Of a DNA stretch of 64,000 bases, positions 20,954 through 33,110 are shown piece by piece. Position 1 is the stretch's first letter, and the number at the start of each line of letters is the position of its first letter. The notes beneath the pieces were generated by a model that was given only the letters and a program-made list of their open reading frames with translations, searched no databases and was not told the DNA's origin. The position numbers and the translations under genes were made by a program. The stretch is from Crotalaria pallida (Eukaryota; Streptophyta; Magnoliopsida; Fabales; Fabaceae), in assembly GCA_037953625.1 (NCBI GenBank), contig CM075654.1, positions 21,941,501 to 22,005,500 on the forward strand, written 5' to 3'.

Positions 20954-23344
20954 TGTAACACCCTATAATTAATTACCCTTAATTCCCCTTAACTTAAAAA
21001 TACGGGCTTAAAAATTCCTTTTTAATTTATGAAAATCAACCGTCAAACGGACGGAGTTTCGTTTTTTTTTCGGACATTACTAAATCTTCAACCTGATAAA
21101 CGCATTTATGTAATATCAACAGTAGCCAGCAGGGCTCAAATATAAGTATATAAGCATCATATAGTGGCCCTGAGGGCTCCACAGTAAAAGATCAGAAACA
21201 GTTTTCAGAGTGCCAGCAAAATGCAAAGTATGTAAATCAAGAAGCCATAACAACCACTATGCCCGAAAATGAACCATAAACCATGCCCTGAATGGAACTA
21301 TCCTAAGCCTCACTCAAAAAGCATATACAGCACATATACATCAAATAATACGGAGGCTTAGGTCAAAAATAAATGTTTCTAAATCCCAACCTTACTCTTC
21401 CTGTGAGGGAGAGTAATCCTGCTCGGCCGATCCATGTGCATACTGCAACTCAGTACCTGAAAAATGGTAAGGAGGTGAGTATTACACAATAAAATAGGGA
21501 AGCAGTTTCTATCATGCTATACTGAACCACCAAGCCAAACACACATAATCAATTAAGCATTCCCAAACAATCCTTTTATTTTAATTTTCCATAATGGAAG
21601 TAGTTCTTTCATAGATTTAATTTCATCATTTCATACATTTCCAAAGTGTACAATTTGACATATTTCTCAATTTCAAATATAATATTTCAATTGTTTCTTT
21701 GTACCATCCACTAATCTTTTACCACACATAATTTTCCATTTGATTCTCATATATGCCTTTTTCATCAAATCTTTTGATTTTCCATGATTTCTTTTCTCTT
21801 TACATATACCACGATTTTCTCATAACATTTGGAAATTTATTCACGTGGATCCATCATTCTGTACAGTCCCACAACCCGGACAACGTCTTACAGCTGCGCA
21901 CTATGGCGTCTTACGCGATCTATGCGTACAGTCCCACAACCCGGACAACGCCTTACAAGATCTGGATCGCACAAGTCTATGCGTACAGTCCCACAACCCG
22001 GACAACGTCTTACAAGACATTAAGTCAAATCAGTCGATGCGTACAGTCCCACAACCCGGACAACGTCTTACACGACCTCAAATCGAACCAGTCGATGCGT
22101 ACAGTCCCATAACCCAGACAACGTCTTACACGTCTTGATTCTCACCAGTCTAAGCGTACAGTCCCACAACCCGGACAACGTCTTACAAGAGATGGTTCAC
22201 ACACTCTTTGTTCATTAAGTCTTTGAATTTCATTTTCAATTATTTCATTTGTTGTCAAACTCATGGACTTCATCAATTTATGCATGCCATTATATTTTCA
22301 CTTTCCAAAGAATCATTCATACCTATTCCAATCAACATATTCACTATCATTCAAAAGTTCCAGACTCAACATAAATTAGCACAATATCAACCACTTAATC
22401 AAATATCATATTCACATTTAAGCCCAACACACATATCAATATCCTTTTATGGATGATCACATCTGAACATAATATTAACTACCCTAGGGTTTTTATTCTA
22501 TTAACACATATCTCCTAGCAACCCAATATATACACAATATAACCTACCCCCTAGAGTATGGTAACACAAACCTCCTTACCTCAAGTTCTTAGAGATAGAG
22601 AGAGAGTTTGTGCTTGTAGCACACTTGAGTAATAGTTACAACTTAGAAGAAGAGGGAGAAACCTAAAATCAATAGAATAATAAGACAAATTATTAAGCTT
22701 TGCCCAAGAACTTGAGAGAAATTCGTATACCAAGCTAGAGCTCCCAAGATTGAAGATTGAAGCTTCAAGGGAAGCATGAGAGAGAGAGAAATTCAAATTT
22801 CTAAGGGAGAGAAAGAGAAGAACTCAAACAACAATCACTTACTTGGAGCAACAAAGAGGGACTTGAGGATGGATTTTGAGTGATTCACTTGAGGCTTGAT
22901 TGATTGGAATGAGAAATTTTGTGCCCTAGAGAGAGAGTTCGAATTTTTGCAAGAAACTAAGGTGTGGGTGCCTTTATTTTTTTCCTCAGCAGTAGTACTT
23001 AATCGATTTAGAGGCGATTAAGAGGCGATTAAGACTTTTCACTCACTCGATTAAGCTGCACAATTTTGCAGTATCCAGACTTTGAAAGGCTATAACTTCT
23101 TCGTTACCCGTTGGATCTTCCTAAAATTTTAAAGCAAGCTTCCTCACCTATCATACTTCACATCCAACGGTGGAATTTATGTTTTAAGCTACCAATCTTG
23201 TTATTCTAGTTTCCCTAAGTTCCTATGTTTTAAACCTAAGGTTGCATGCACAATTGGATAAGTTTCTAACTTATGTCCTCATTTCTTCTACCCTAAGACC
23301 ATCACAACATAGATTACAATATAAATTAAGTTTGGAATGTTACA
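20954..23344 (-). repeat. Element C 5' LTR
   Basis: 2391 bp. In element orientation it has U3 with reduced AATCGATT motifs (about 23045-22998), a candidate intron (donor CTTGAG^GTAAGG at 22579, acceptor TTTTTCAG^GTAC at 21457, about 1.12 kb) and the stem-loop at 21395-21413. The six-unit GC-rich array (21855-22193) is inside the intron. Confidence 0.9.
21855..22193. repeat. GC-rich tandem array in C 5' LTR, six ~58-bp units
   Basis: Same unit as 8113-8512 with one unit fewer. The units correspond one to one except for the extra ...cgacctcaaatc... unit in the other LTR. Confidence 0.9.
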
Positions 23345-25042
23345 CACCCAATACGTCTTACACCATTTAGGGTCAGATTCTGGAGTGTCCATAACTGCGA
23401 GTACCCAGTACCCGTCTTACAGCTGCGCATACCCAGTATGCGTCTGACACGATCAATGCACGCACCCAGTACGCGTCTTCTATGACCCGGAGCACTACCG
23501 TTGATTGTTTTATAGAGTTAAGGAGTGTCCATAACTGCGAGTACCCAGTACCCGTCTTACAGCTGGGCCTCTCGGCCTCTTACGCGATCAATGCACGCAC
23601 CCAGTACGCGTCTTCTATGACCAGGAGAACATCCTACCGATTCCGCGCTCGGAACCTTGTGTGAGTCATAACTACAAGTACCCAGTACCCGTCTTACAGC
23701 TGCACATACCCAGTATGTGTCTGACGCGATCAATGCACGCACCCGGTACACGTCTTCTATGACCCGATCACACAACCATTTCTCTTTAATTGATCTTTTA
23801 TCCTTTTAACCATTTCTTTACTCGGCCTCTCTCGACTCAACCCCTAAATTATCCCTGTTCCTTTAATTTCTGGTTATCTGATTCTTTAACTTGTCTTTTC
23901 CGCCTTCGATATCTAACCACATGTCTCGTACCCACTCTCGGCCTCTCGCGCTCGGCCACAAACAGTATTCAAATACGAAACATAAACAACAAATATCACA
24001 ACTCATAAACATTTGTACAACAATCACAATAGGAACAAAGCACTTAGCTAGTACACAATATTAAAAACACTTAGCAGAAAAAAAATGTTCCATCTTATCT
24101 CCAAAATACATATTCCTAGTTCATTTATTAGTTTTTCTTACCCTTTTTATCTTTTCTCCCTAATATTATCCTATGTCTCTTCCCTAATCTAACACCCGCT
24201 CTTAGCACCCGTTATGAGCACACTAGCAACCCAAACCCAAGTAGAGGTAACACTCACTCCTTACCTCAATTCGTGAGAGATAAGAGTTTGAGAGCCTGAG
24301 GGTAGTTTCCCTTGATGCTTGACTCCGTGAGCTTAGAATCCCAAACACCGAATGCTCCAGAAACGTTTGTTGAGGTGAAGAGATGAAGGAGAGCAGCCTC
24401 TAATCCGTGAGTACTGGATGGTGAAGAAAAGAGGGATTTTTGTGAGTGAGAAGAGAGTGTAAGTGAACTGTGAGTGCTGGAACTTCAGAGAAAAAGGGAA
24501 AACAAAAAAGAAAGAGAGTGGAAAATGTTGTTATGTTGTTTGAGGGTTTGCTTTTATTCTTAATGTGGGAATTGTTTGTGTGGCTCTCATTGGAGGCTTC
24601 TTGGAGAAGCTAGAATATGTGGACAGGGTTTATTGGCTTCTAAGGGAAGCCATAAATAGTGACTTGATAAGGACATAAAGTGATTGACAGCGACAGCCGT
24701 ACGGATGGTACGAAAACCAAGGGATCAACAGCTCAACATGAGCTGTCGTAGGGAACAAAGAGACGTCAGCTCGTCATGGAGAAACAGCACTAGTCCGAGT
24801 CTCCTCTCGGTTAATACTGTGAGGTACATTGTGGTCGGTTAATCCGAGCTGACACCAGATCTTTCGTTCGTTTCCATTTAGCTCGGCAAGGATCGGACCG
24901 AGGTCCGACATCTACATATCTGGTCGGCCTACGCTTCTTATTACCTCACAACCCTTGAACAACTTCTGCGACTTAATCCTATTCTTTATTAAATTTATAT
25001 ATTTAAATCTATTTTATTAATATTAATTTTTAGGGTGTTACG
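23345..25042 (-). repeat. Element B 3' LTR, inner part
   Basis: Resumes with caccc (the TSD of C) and matches 30350-32044. It carries the B-type GC-rich array (23350-23770), the intron donor (about 24256) and ends GTTACG at 25042. Text such as gctcggc and ctcggcct is frequent. Confidence 0.9.
23350..23770. repeat. GC-rich tandem array in B 3' LTR, three ~140-bp units
   Basis: Units start near 23385, 23526 and 23660 with gtgtccataactgcgagta, then acccgtcttacagctg, gatcaatgcacgcaccc and acgcgtcttctatgacc. A matching array lies at 30345-30770 in the other LTR. The words cgtcttac and gatcaatgc/gcgtacag are shared with the arrays of C and G, suggesting common descent. Confidence 0.85.
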
Positions 25043-25056
25043 TTCCTCTCCCACTT
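25043..25056 (-). other. Polypurine tract of element B
   Basis: Minus strand AAGTGGGAGAGGAA abuts the 3' LTR, preceded by TTTCGAGGACGAAAT. Confidence 0.85.
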
Positions 25057-25078
25057 ACAGGAATTTCGTCCTCGAAAT

Positions 25079-28000
25079 TTAGTCGGCATTGAACAACTGT
25101 GGATACAACAATTTCATCTTCTCTTCGAGTTCCCAAGTAGCTTCTTCCACATTATTCCGATTCCAGAAAACCTTGACCAAAGAGATTTCTTTTCCTCTGA
25201 GTCGTTTGATTTGTTTATCCTCAATTCTGGCTGGAAGGACCTCGAAGGTCAGATTGTCCCTTAGTGGCAACTCATCCACTGCTATCACATGCGAGGGGTC
25301 ATGAATGTACTTCCTGAGTTGTGAGACGTGGAACACATCATGGAGTTTAGACAAGTGTGGAGGTAGAGCAATTCTGTAGGCTACTGGTCCAACTTTCTCA
25401 AATATCTGGTACGGTCCGATAAACCGAGGGGTCAGTTTTCTCGATTTAATCGCTCGGCCAATACCCGTCACAGGGGATACCCGCAGGAATACATGATCTC
25501 CCACATTGAAGTCTAAGGGTTTTCTTCTTTTGTCGGCATAGCTCTTCTGTCGATCCTGGGCTGCTTTCATCTTTCCTTGTATTATTCGGATCTTCTCGGT
25601 TGTCTCATGTACAATGTCGGGACCAATCAACAAGTTTTCCCCTATCTGGAACCAGCACAACGGTGTTCGGCATTTCCGACCATACAATGCTTCGAAAGGA
25701 GCCATTCCGATGCTGGAATGGAAGCTGTTGTTGTAGGTAAACTCGACCAAGGGCAGAAGTGCTTCCAAACTTTCCGACTGTTCAAGCACACATGTCCTCA
25801 ACAAGTCTTCAAGGGTTTGAATGGTGTGCTCGGATTGTTGTCCGTCGGTCTGAGGATGATAGGCTGTGCTAAACCTTAACTTCGTACCCATGGCTTGCTG
25901 TAAACTCTGCCAGAATCGGGATAAGAAGCGAGGGTCACGGTCAGACACTATGCTGCTCGGAACACCGTGAAGTCTAACAATGTCCTTTATGTAAAGTTGT
26001 GTCAGCTTCTCTAGGTTGTACTTCATGCTGATCGGCAGGAAATGGGCACACTTTGTCAGTCGATCCACCACAACCCAAATAGCTTCCTGCCCTGATCTTG
26101 TTCTCGGTATGCCCGATACAAAATCCATCGAGATGTTGTCCCACTTCCATTGTGGAATCTCCAAAGATCTGAGTAATCCTCCTGGTTTCTGATGCTCGAT
26201 CTTGGCTTTCTGGCATGTTAAACACCGAGACACATAATCCACCACGTTAGTTTTTAACTTTGGCCACCAGAACAACTTCTTCAGATCCTGGTACATTTTT
26301 GTGGCTCCCGGATGAAGACTCATCTTCGTTTTATGGGCCTCTTCCATTATATCGCGTCGTACTTCAAAGTCAATGGGGATGCATACTCGATCCCGAAACC
26401 GTATGAGACCGTCGGATCCCTTAGTGAAGTCAGGTTCATCCTTGTCTCCTTCTCTTTCCAACAATTTTTGGAATTCTAGGTCGGCGGCCTGTCTTTCCTT
26501 GATAAAACCCACAAAATCGTTTGTTACTTGCAACATTTCCAGTACGACATTGCTTTCCTTCTTCTATACGCCGAGGTTAAGATCACTAAACTCCTGCATC
26601 AACTGCATCTCTCGGACCATCATATTGCTCAAATGAAGGCTCTTTCTGCTCAGCGCGTCGGCCACCACGTTGGCCTTTCTGGGATGATAGTGTAAGATGA
26701 AGTTGTAGTATTTTAGAAATTCCACCCATCTGCGCTGTCTCATATTTAATTCCTTCTGGTCGAACAGATAGCCGAGACTCTTATGGTCACTGAACACTTT
26801 AAATTTCGTGCCATACAGGTAGTGCCTCCAAATTTTAAGGGCGAACACCACGGCTGCCAATTCGAGATCATGGGTGGGGTAATTCTGTTCATGCGATCGA
26901 AGCTGTCTAGAGGCATAAGCCACCATCTTTCCCTGTTGCATCAACACACAGCCGAGACCCTGTTTTGAGGCATCACAAAACACGTCAAATGCTTTGGTCG
27001 GCTCTGGCAAAATCAACACTGGCGAACTCGTCAATCTTTTCTTCAGCTCCTGGAAGCTCTGTTCACACTCATCGGACCACTGGTAGGGCGTGTCCTTTCG
27101 GGTTAAAGAGGTCAACGGTAGAGCCAGTTTAGAGAACCCTTCAATGAATCTCCTGTAGTATCCTGCAAGACCAAGAAAACTCCTGATCTCGATTACCGAG
27201 TTGGGTCTCTCCCACTTGAGCACAGCTTCCACCTTGGAGGGATCAACCACAACACCGTGCTTGGATATTACATGACCGAGGAAATGAACCTCTTTGAGCC
27301 AAAAACTGCATTTAGAAAGCTTGGCGTAGAGTTCCTTGTCCTTCAAAACCTGCAATACCGTTCTCAAGTGCTTATCATGTTCACTCGGACTTCGAGAGTA
27401 GATGAGGATATCGTCGATGAAGACTATCACAAACGAGTCTAGATAGGGTCGGAATATCCTATTCATGTAGTCCATAAAGATGGCAGGGGCGTTGGTAAGT
27501 CCGAAGGGCATAACCACATACTCAAAATGCCCATATCTTGTCCTGAAAGCTGTCTTCTTCTCGGATACGGATCTGGTGGTATCCTGATCGGAGGTCTATC
27601 TTTGAGAATACCGACGCTCCCTTAAGTTGATCTAATAAGTCATCAATCCGAGGGAGGGGATATTTGTTCTTCACTGTTACCGCGTTGAGCTTCCTATAAT
27701 CAGTGCACATTCTGAGGCTACCATTTTTTTTTTAACAAACAAGATTGGAGCTCCCCATGGTGACACGCTCGGTTTGATTAGCTTTTTGGCCAAAAGTTCT
27801 TCCAGTTGTTTCTTAAGCTCTTGTAACTCGGGGGGTACCATTCGGTACGGAGCAATTGAAATTGGGCCAGTTCCCGGAATGAGGTCTATACTGAACTCTA
27901 CTTCTCTTCTCGGCGGTAAGCCAGGCATTTCGTCCGAGAAAACCTCTGGGAAGTCTCCGACTACAGGAATTTGGTCTATGGTCGGTTCCCCAGTTGCCTC

Positions 28001-28342
28001 TATCACTGCAACATATGAGCCACTAAAGATTACGGTCTTCTATCGGCAATCGAGCAGGACATGGTGTTGAGACATCCAGTCCATGCCGAGGATAATATCT
28101 AGTTTAGTTAGGGGCAAGCAAATTAAATTGACCTTAAACTCTCGGCCTAATACTTGGATAGGACACTCCAAGCACATTTGGGAAGTGATTACAGAAGAAT
28201 TGGTAGGGGTAGAAATGGATAATTTGTAAGGCATTTCTACTGGGGGTTATTTTAGCTTGTTCACAAAATCCATGGAAATGAAAGAATGTGTGGCTCCACA
28301 ATCAAATAACACAGCACATGGAATGCTGTTTAATTGACAAGT
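25079..28342 (-). pseudogene. pol: Element B pol: protease, reverse transcriptase, RNase H, integrase, chromodomain
   Basis: Blocks on the minus strand: protease FDCGATHSFIS near 28300; TAA near 28250; RT N-terminal part 28006-27677, which shifts frame at a long A-run (27722-27735); RT 27710-27522, which loses a few bases at EED before IPKTA; RT/RNase H 27517-26564 with FIDDIL intact and ending in TAG; integrase 26536-25079 (485 codons) with H2C2 finger, Asp138 and Asp199 and Glu236 of that frame as the catalytic triad, and a chromodomain-like C-terminus (EDKQIKRLRGKE ... VEEATWELEE). One extra Gln (GQQSEH versus GQSERT in C) makes the second spacing 36 residues, not 35. At least five breaks make it a pseudogene. 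Confidence 0.9.
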
Positions 28343-29461
28343 ACCTCAGATTAGTTCGTCGGCGTCAGTCACTTCTTCACCATCCATAGTGTAAACTTTG
28401 CCTCTCTGCATCGGTCGGTTAGTACCATTTTGTTGAGCCTTTGTCACATTGACCTCTTCTTTCACAATATTCTCGGTACACTGAGCTGCAAAATGACCAG
28501 GCTTGCCACAGCGAAAACAGGATCCTCTTGTTCTGCTCGGATCCAGACTCCAACATTCTCCCTTGTTCTGCATTCCACAGTGTTGACATATCGGATAGGG
28601 GCCAGGGACAACCACCATCTGACCACCACCCCTTGCAACTGTCGGTACCCTAGAGTTCGAGTTTACATAGGGAGCAGATCTCTGAACAACTCCTTTCCCT
28701 CTAATAGGACCCACTGCTTTCTGTGCCGACCTGTTTCGCTTTCCGTCAGCCTTCCTTTTGAGTCCCTTTTCATAAGTGCTAGCCATGTTCACCAACTGCG
28801 AGAGATTGGCCACATTCTGATATTCGAATGCGAGCCGAATATCATCACGGAGACCAGATTCAAACTTGATGCACTTGGTACGCTCATCAGCATCTCGGTA
28901 ACTCCCTGAATAGCGAATTAAATCCTCGAACTGAGCAGCATATTCTCGAACACTCAAATTCCTCTGTTCCAACTTGAGAAAAGCAAGTTCCTTCTCTCTT
29001 CTAACGTCTTCGGGAAAATACTTGCTAAGAAATCGAGTTCGGAACAAATCCCAAGTAATGGCTTGATCAGCCGCTTCCAGTCCTCGACTTTGTTGCTCCC
29101 ACCAGTGCTCGGCTTCACTAGCCAACACAAATTCAGCTAACCTCACTCTATACTCATAGGGCGGTTGCAGAGATCGGAAAATCTTCTCAATGTCTTGGAG
29201 CCATCTCTGAGCTCCATCGGGATTATAACCCCCTTCAAACCGAGGTGGTTCGTTCTTCCTGAATCGGCTCATCCAATCGATTTCGACCGGAGCCGGTGGC
29301 GGAGGCTAAAGGGCTGCAGCCGCAGCTGCTGCGGCTGTGGCTATGTTCTGAGCGAGGTTCTCAGCCTGATTCTGCTGAGCCTGCGCTTGGTTCTGTTGCA
29401 GTTGAACCAGAGTTTCCAACACAACAGCAATTCGATCATTATCAGCTCTTCTCCCAGCCAT
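28343..29461 (-). pseudogene. gag: Element B gag
   Basis: ATG at 29461 gives MAGRRADNDR, then a Gln/Ala-rich linker broken by TAG at 29306-29308 (Gln CAG in context). The main frame 29272-28346 contains FRKNEPPRFEGG, RWLQDIEKIF, EHWWEQQSRG, LSKYFPEDVRREK, NMASTYEKGLKRK and a CCHC knuckle CFRCGKPGHFAAQC (about 28522-28481). A TGA at 28343-28345 stands where C and G have Arg (ELIRG). Length and order are as expected for Tekay gag. Confidence 0.9.
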
Positions 29462-29634
29462 ACTGCTTGGTCATGGAGAGAAAGCCAATTAACCATCGAA
29501 TAATTAAATAAATATATATACATAAATCTATAAGCCCTATTGACTAACTTAGACTCTAGACTTTACTTATTTGTTACTCTCTTGGTGAGTAACCACTGGA
29601 GTCACTTGCAACTCCAATAGGCCGAGGAGAAACT

Positions 29635-29646
29635 GCTCTGATACCA
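29635..29646 (-). other. Primer-binding site of element B
   Basis: Minus strand TGGTATCAGAGC (initiator tRNA-Met type), four bases from the LTR start at 29651. Confidence 0.9.
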
Positions 29647-29650
29647 AAAA

Positions 29651-32044
29651 TGTAACACCCTTTTTGAATTTTAGCCTTAAAACGAAAATTTGGACTTGAA
29701 AATTTCTTATTTAAGTAGTTATAATAATTGTCAAAATAATATTTCCTTTCATTAATAGTGAATTATCAGAGTTATAGCGGAAAACTTTAGTTCAAACGTA
29801 AGGCGTGAGAGTAAAACAGCATAATTACATTCATCCAATTAACCAAAATACAAAATACATGAGCAGTGCTTTAGCTCAGCCAACTGGCAGAGGCCTAACT
29901 TAGTTCTCCAACTCAATAACTTACTCTCCCTATGAGGGAGAGTGATCCTGCTCGGCCGGGGACTGCGTCTGCTCGGACTCAGTACCTGAAAAATGGTAAG
30001 GAGGTGAGCATTACAAAGAACTTAAGTAAGCAGTTTCTAATATTACATATCAAACTACCAAGCCAAACACAAATAGTCAATTAGCATGTATAACAAATAA
30101 TTAATCAGATACACGTCTCATGCATACAACCTCATTTTGCTCGATCCATATCATTATCCAACATATCTATTACCTACCAATTTTTACCACTCTTATCCGA
30201 TTGATCCCTCTTGTACACGTCTCCCCAACTCCTACCTTTGATCTCTCGGTCGTTACTTTCATTTCTCGGTATCCATTTTCTCTCTCGGTCTCATTACTCA
30301 TTATCTTTTACATATTTTACAATCTTTTACTCTTCTCGGCTGCATACACCCAGTACGTCTTACACCATTTAGGGTCGGATTCCGGAGTGTCCATAACTGC
30401 GAGTACCCAGTACCCGTCTTACAGCTGCGCATACCCAGTATACGTCTGACGCGATCAATGCACGCACCCAGTACGCGTCTTCTATGACCCGGAGCACTAC
30501 CGCCGATTCTTTTATGGAGTTAAGGAGTGTCCATAACTGCGAGAACCCAGTACTCGTCTTACAGCTGGGCCTCTTGGCCTTCTACGCGATCAATGCACGC
30601 ACCCAGTACGCGTCTTCTATGACCAGGAGCACATCCTACCGATTCCGTGCTTGGAACCTTTTGTGAGTCATAACTGCGTGTACCCAGTACCCGTCTTACA
30701 GCTGCACATACCCAGTATGTGTCTGACGCGATCAATGCACGCACCCGGTACGCATCTTCTATGACCTGATCACACAACCATTTCTCTTTAATTGCTCTTT
30801 TATCCTTTTAACCATTTCTTTACTCGGCCTCTCTTGGCTCAACCCCTAAATTATCCCTATTCCTTTAATTTCTCGTTATCTGATTCTTTAACTTATCTTT
30901 TCCGCCTTTGATATCTAACCACATGTCTCGTACCCACTCTCGGCCTCTCGCTCTCGGCCACAGACAGTACTCAAATACGAAACATAAACAACAAATATCA
31001 CAACTCATAAACATTTGTACAACAATCACAATAGGAACAAAGCACGTAGCTAGTACACAATATTAAAAACACTTAGCAGAAAACAAATGTTCCATCTTAT
31101 CTCCAAAATACATATTCCTAGTTCATTTATTAGTTTTTCTTACCCTTTTTATCTTTTCTCCCTAATATTATCCTATGTCTCTTCCCTAATCTAACACCCG
31201 CTCTTAGCAACCGTTATGAGCACACTAGCAACCCAAACCCAAGTAGAGGTAACACTCACTCCTTACCTCAATCCGTGAGAGATAAGAGTTTGAGAGCCTG
31301 AGGGTAGTTTCCCTTGATGCTTGACTCCATGAGCTTAGAATCCCAAACACCGAATGCTCCATAAACGTTTGTTGAGGTGAAGAGAAGAAGGAGAGCAACC
31401 TCTAATCCGTGAGTACTGGATGGTGAAGAAAAGAGGGATTTTCGTGAGTGAGAAGAGAGTGTAAGTGAACTGTGAGTGCTGGAACTTCAGATAAAAAGGG
31501 AAAACGAAAAAGAAAGAGAGTGGAAAATGTTGTTATGTTGTTTGAGGGTTTGCTTTTATTCTTAATGTGGGAATTGTTTGTGTGGCTCTCATTGGAGGCT
31601 TCTTGGAGAATCTAGAATATGTGGACAGGGTTTATTGGCTTCTAAGGGAAGCCATAAACAGTGACTTGATAAGGACATAAAGTGATTGACAACAACAGCC
31701 GTACGGATGGTACGAAAACCAAGGGATCAACAGCTCAACATGAGCTGTCGTAGGGAACAAAGAGACGTCGACTCATCATGGAGAAACAGCACTAGTCCGA
31801 GTCTCCTCTCGGTTAATACTATGAGGTACGTTGTGGTCGGCTAATCCGAGCTGACACCAGATCTTTCGTTCGTTTCCATTTAGCTCGGCAGGGATCGGAC
31901 CGAGGTCCGACATCTACATATCTGGTCGGCCTACGCTTCTTATTACCTCACAACCCTTGAACAACTTCTGCGACTTAATCCTATTCTTAAATAAATTTAT
32001 ATATTTAAATCTATTATATTAATATTAATTTTTAGGGTGTTACA
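29651..32044 (-). repeat. Element B 5' LTR
   Basis: 2394 bp, TGTAACACCC...GTTACA. In element orientation: donor ATTGAG^GTAAGG at 31266, acceptor TTTTTCAG^GTACTGAG at 29986 (candidate intron about 1.28 kb), GC-rich array 30345-30770 inside it, and stem-loop at 29924-29942. Confidence 0.9.
30345..30770. repeat. GC-rich tandem array in B 5' LTR
   Basis: Same three-unit structure as 23350-23770, here uninterrupted at its left border (gctgcataca followed by cccagtacgtcttac), which shows the pre-insertion target of element C. Confidence 0.85.
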
Positions 32045-32079
32045 TTAGGCGTCCTCGGAAGTGATCATTCCGAGCTATT

Positions 32080-32262
32080 GCTCAAAGCAGACTTAGTCAG
32101 CCGACGTCATGCTCGGCACAATGTTCGTTCAAAGCAGACTTAGTCAGCCGACGTCAAGCTTGGCACACTGTCGTTCAAAGCAGACTAAGTCAACCGACGT
32201 CAAGATTGGCACACTATCGCTCAAAGCAAACTCAGTCAGCCGAGAAGAAGCTTGGACTATCA
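32080..32262. repeat. Tandem array 1 in copia A U3, four ~46-bp units
   Basis: Unit: gttcaaagcagacttagtca followed by gccgacgtcaagcttggcac. The fourth unit is partial. Confidence 0.8.
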
Positions 32263-32363
32263 TCAAGCTCGGCTCAAGGATGCCAAGTGCGAACAGTCAT
32301 CAAGCTCGGCTCAAAGCTCGAACAGATGCCAAGAACAGATGCCAAGTGCAAAGTCATCATGCT

Positions 32364-32757
32364 CGGCTCAAGTTACCCAAGCTCGGTGACGTTGTCAAGC
32401 TTGAACTTTCAACATTGTTCATCAAGAAGAGTAATCACTCAAGTCCCGAAGCTCGGTGATTTTGTCTAGCTCGAATTTTCATCAAGCTCGGCAGCACTGT
32501 TCATCAAGAAGATTACTCACTCAAGTTACCCAAGCTCGGTGACGTTGTCTAGCTCAGACTTTCGTTAAGCTCGGAAACATTGTTCACCAATGAAGAATAA
32601 TCACTCAAGTTACCCAAGCTCGGTGACGTTGTCAATATCGGAATTTCGTAAAGATCGGCAACACTGCTCATCAAGACGATTAATTACTCAAGTCACCAAG
32701 CTCGGTGAAGTTTTCAAGCTCGGACTTTCGTTAAGCTCGGCAACACTGTTCACCTCA
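32364..32757. repeat. Tandem array 2 in copia A U3, five ~80-bp units
   Basis: Unit: tcaagttacccaagctcggt, gacgttgtcaagctcg, actttcgttaagctcggc, aacactgttcatcaagaag, attaatcac. Long open frames across it (for example 32590-32901) come from the repeat and are not genes. Confidence 0.8.
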
Positions 32758-32858
32758 AAGCAGCTCAGCTTAAGTTCAGGCGTGTTCAGAAAGATGTCAA
32801 GCTCAAACCAGTTGTCAAGCTCGGCATCACATCAGATCAGCTCAGCTCATAGAAGAAC

Positions 32859-33110
32859 TGTTACTCAAGTCCTCAAGCTCGGATTGAAGAAGTCGGCCTA
32901 AAGATCAGCTCGATCAGCTCAGTGGAGTATAATCACTCAAGTTCCCAAGCTCGGATTGAAGAAGTCGGCCGCAAGATTAGCTCGGTCAGCTCAGAGAAGA
33001 TAAATAACTCAAGTTCCCAAGCTCGGCTTGAGGAAGTCAGCTCGGTCAGTTCAGAGAAGAATAATCACTCCAGTTTCCAATCTCGGAGAGATGTCAAGCT
33101 CGAACTCGTT
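32859..33110. repeat. Tandem array 3 in copia A U3, about 3.5 units of ~70 bp
   Basis: Unit: actcaagttcccaagctcgg, attgaagaagtcggcc, gcaagattagctcggtcagc, tcagagaagataa. It shares the words caagctcgg and actcaagt with array 2. Confidence 0.75.

Larger units (their letters stand above)
7212..23344 (-). mobile_element. Ty3/gypsy chromovirus C (Tekay type), complete outline, interrupted by D
   Basis: Inserted into the 3' LTR of element B with TSD caccc (7207-7211, 23345-23349). LTRs are 7212-9693 (2482 bp) and 20954-23344 (2391 bp), both TGTAACACCC...GAATGTTACA. The first ~240 bp differ at about three sites, so C is younger than B, as nesting requires. PBS and gag are at the right, then pol to the left, all on the minus strand. 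Solo LTR D sits between the gag and protease regions. Several stops, a frameshift and a changed reverse-transcriptase catalytic residue make it defective. Confidence 0.9.
6512..32044 (-). mobile_element. Ty3/gypsy chromovirus B (Tekay type), complete outline, interrupted by C
   Basis: LTRs of about 2393 bp (6512-7211 plus 23350-25042) and 2394 bp (29651-32044) flank gag-pol on the minus strand. Both LTRs run TGTAACACCC...GTTACA, except that the left copy ends GTTACG. The TSD is ttagg. The first ~230 bp of the two LTRs differ at about seven positions, roughly 97% identity by eye. The PBS matches initiator tRNA-Met and a purine tract precedes the 3' LTR. The integrase ends in a chromodomain-like block, placing it with the Tekay/Del chromoviruses. 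The coding region is broken by stops and frameshifts, so it is not autonomous. Confidence 0.9.
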
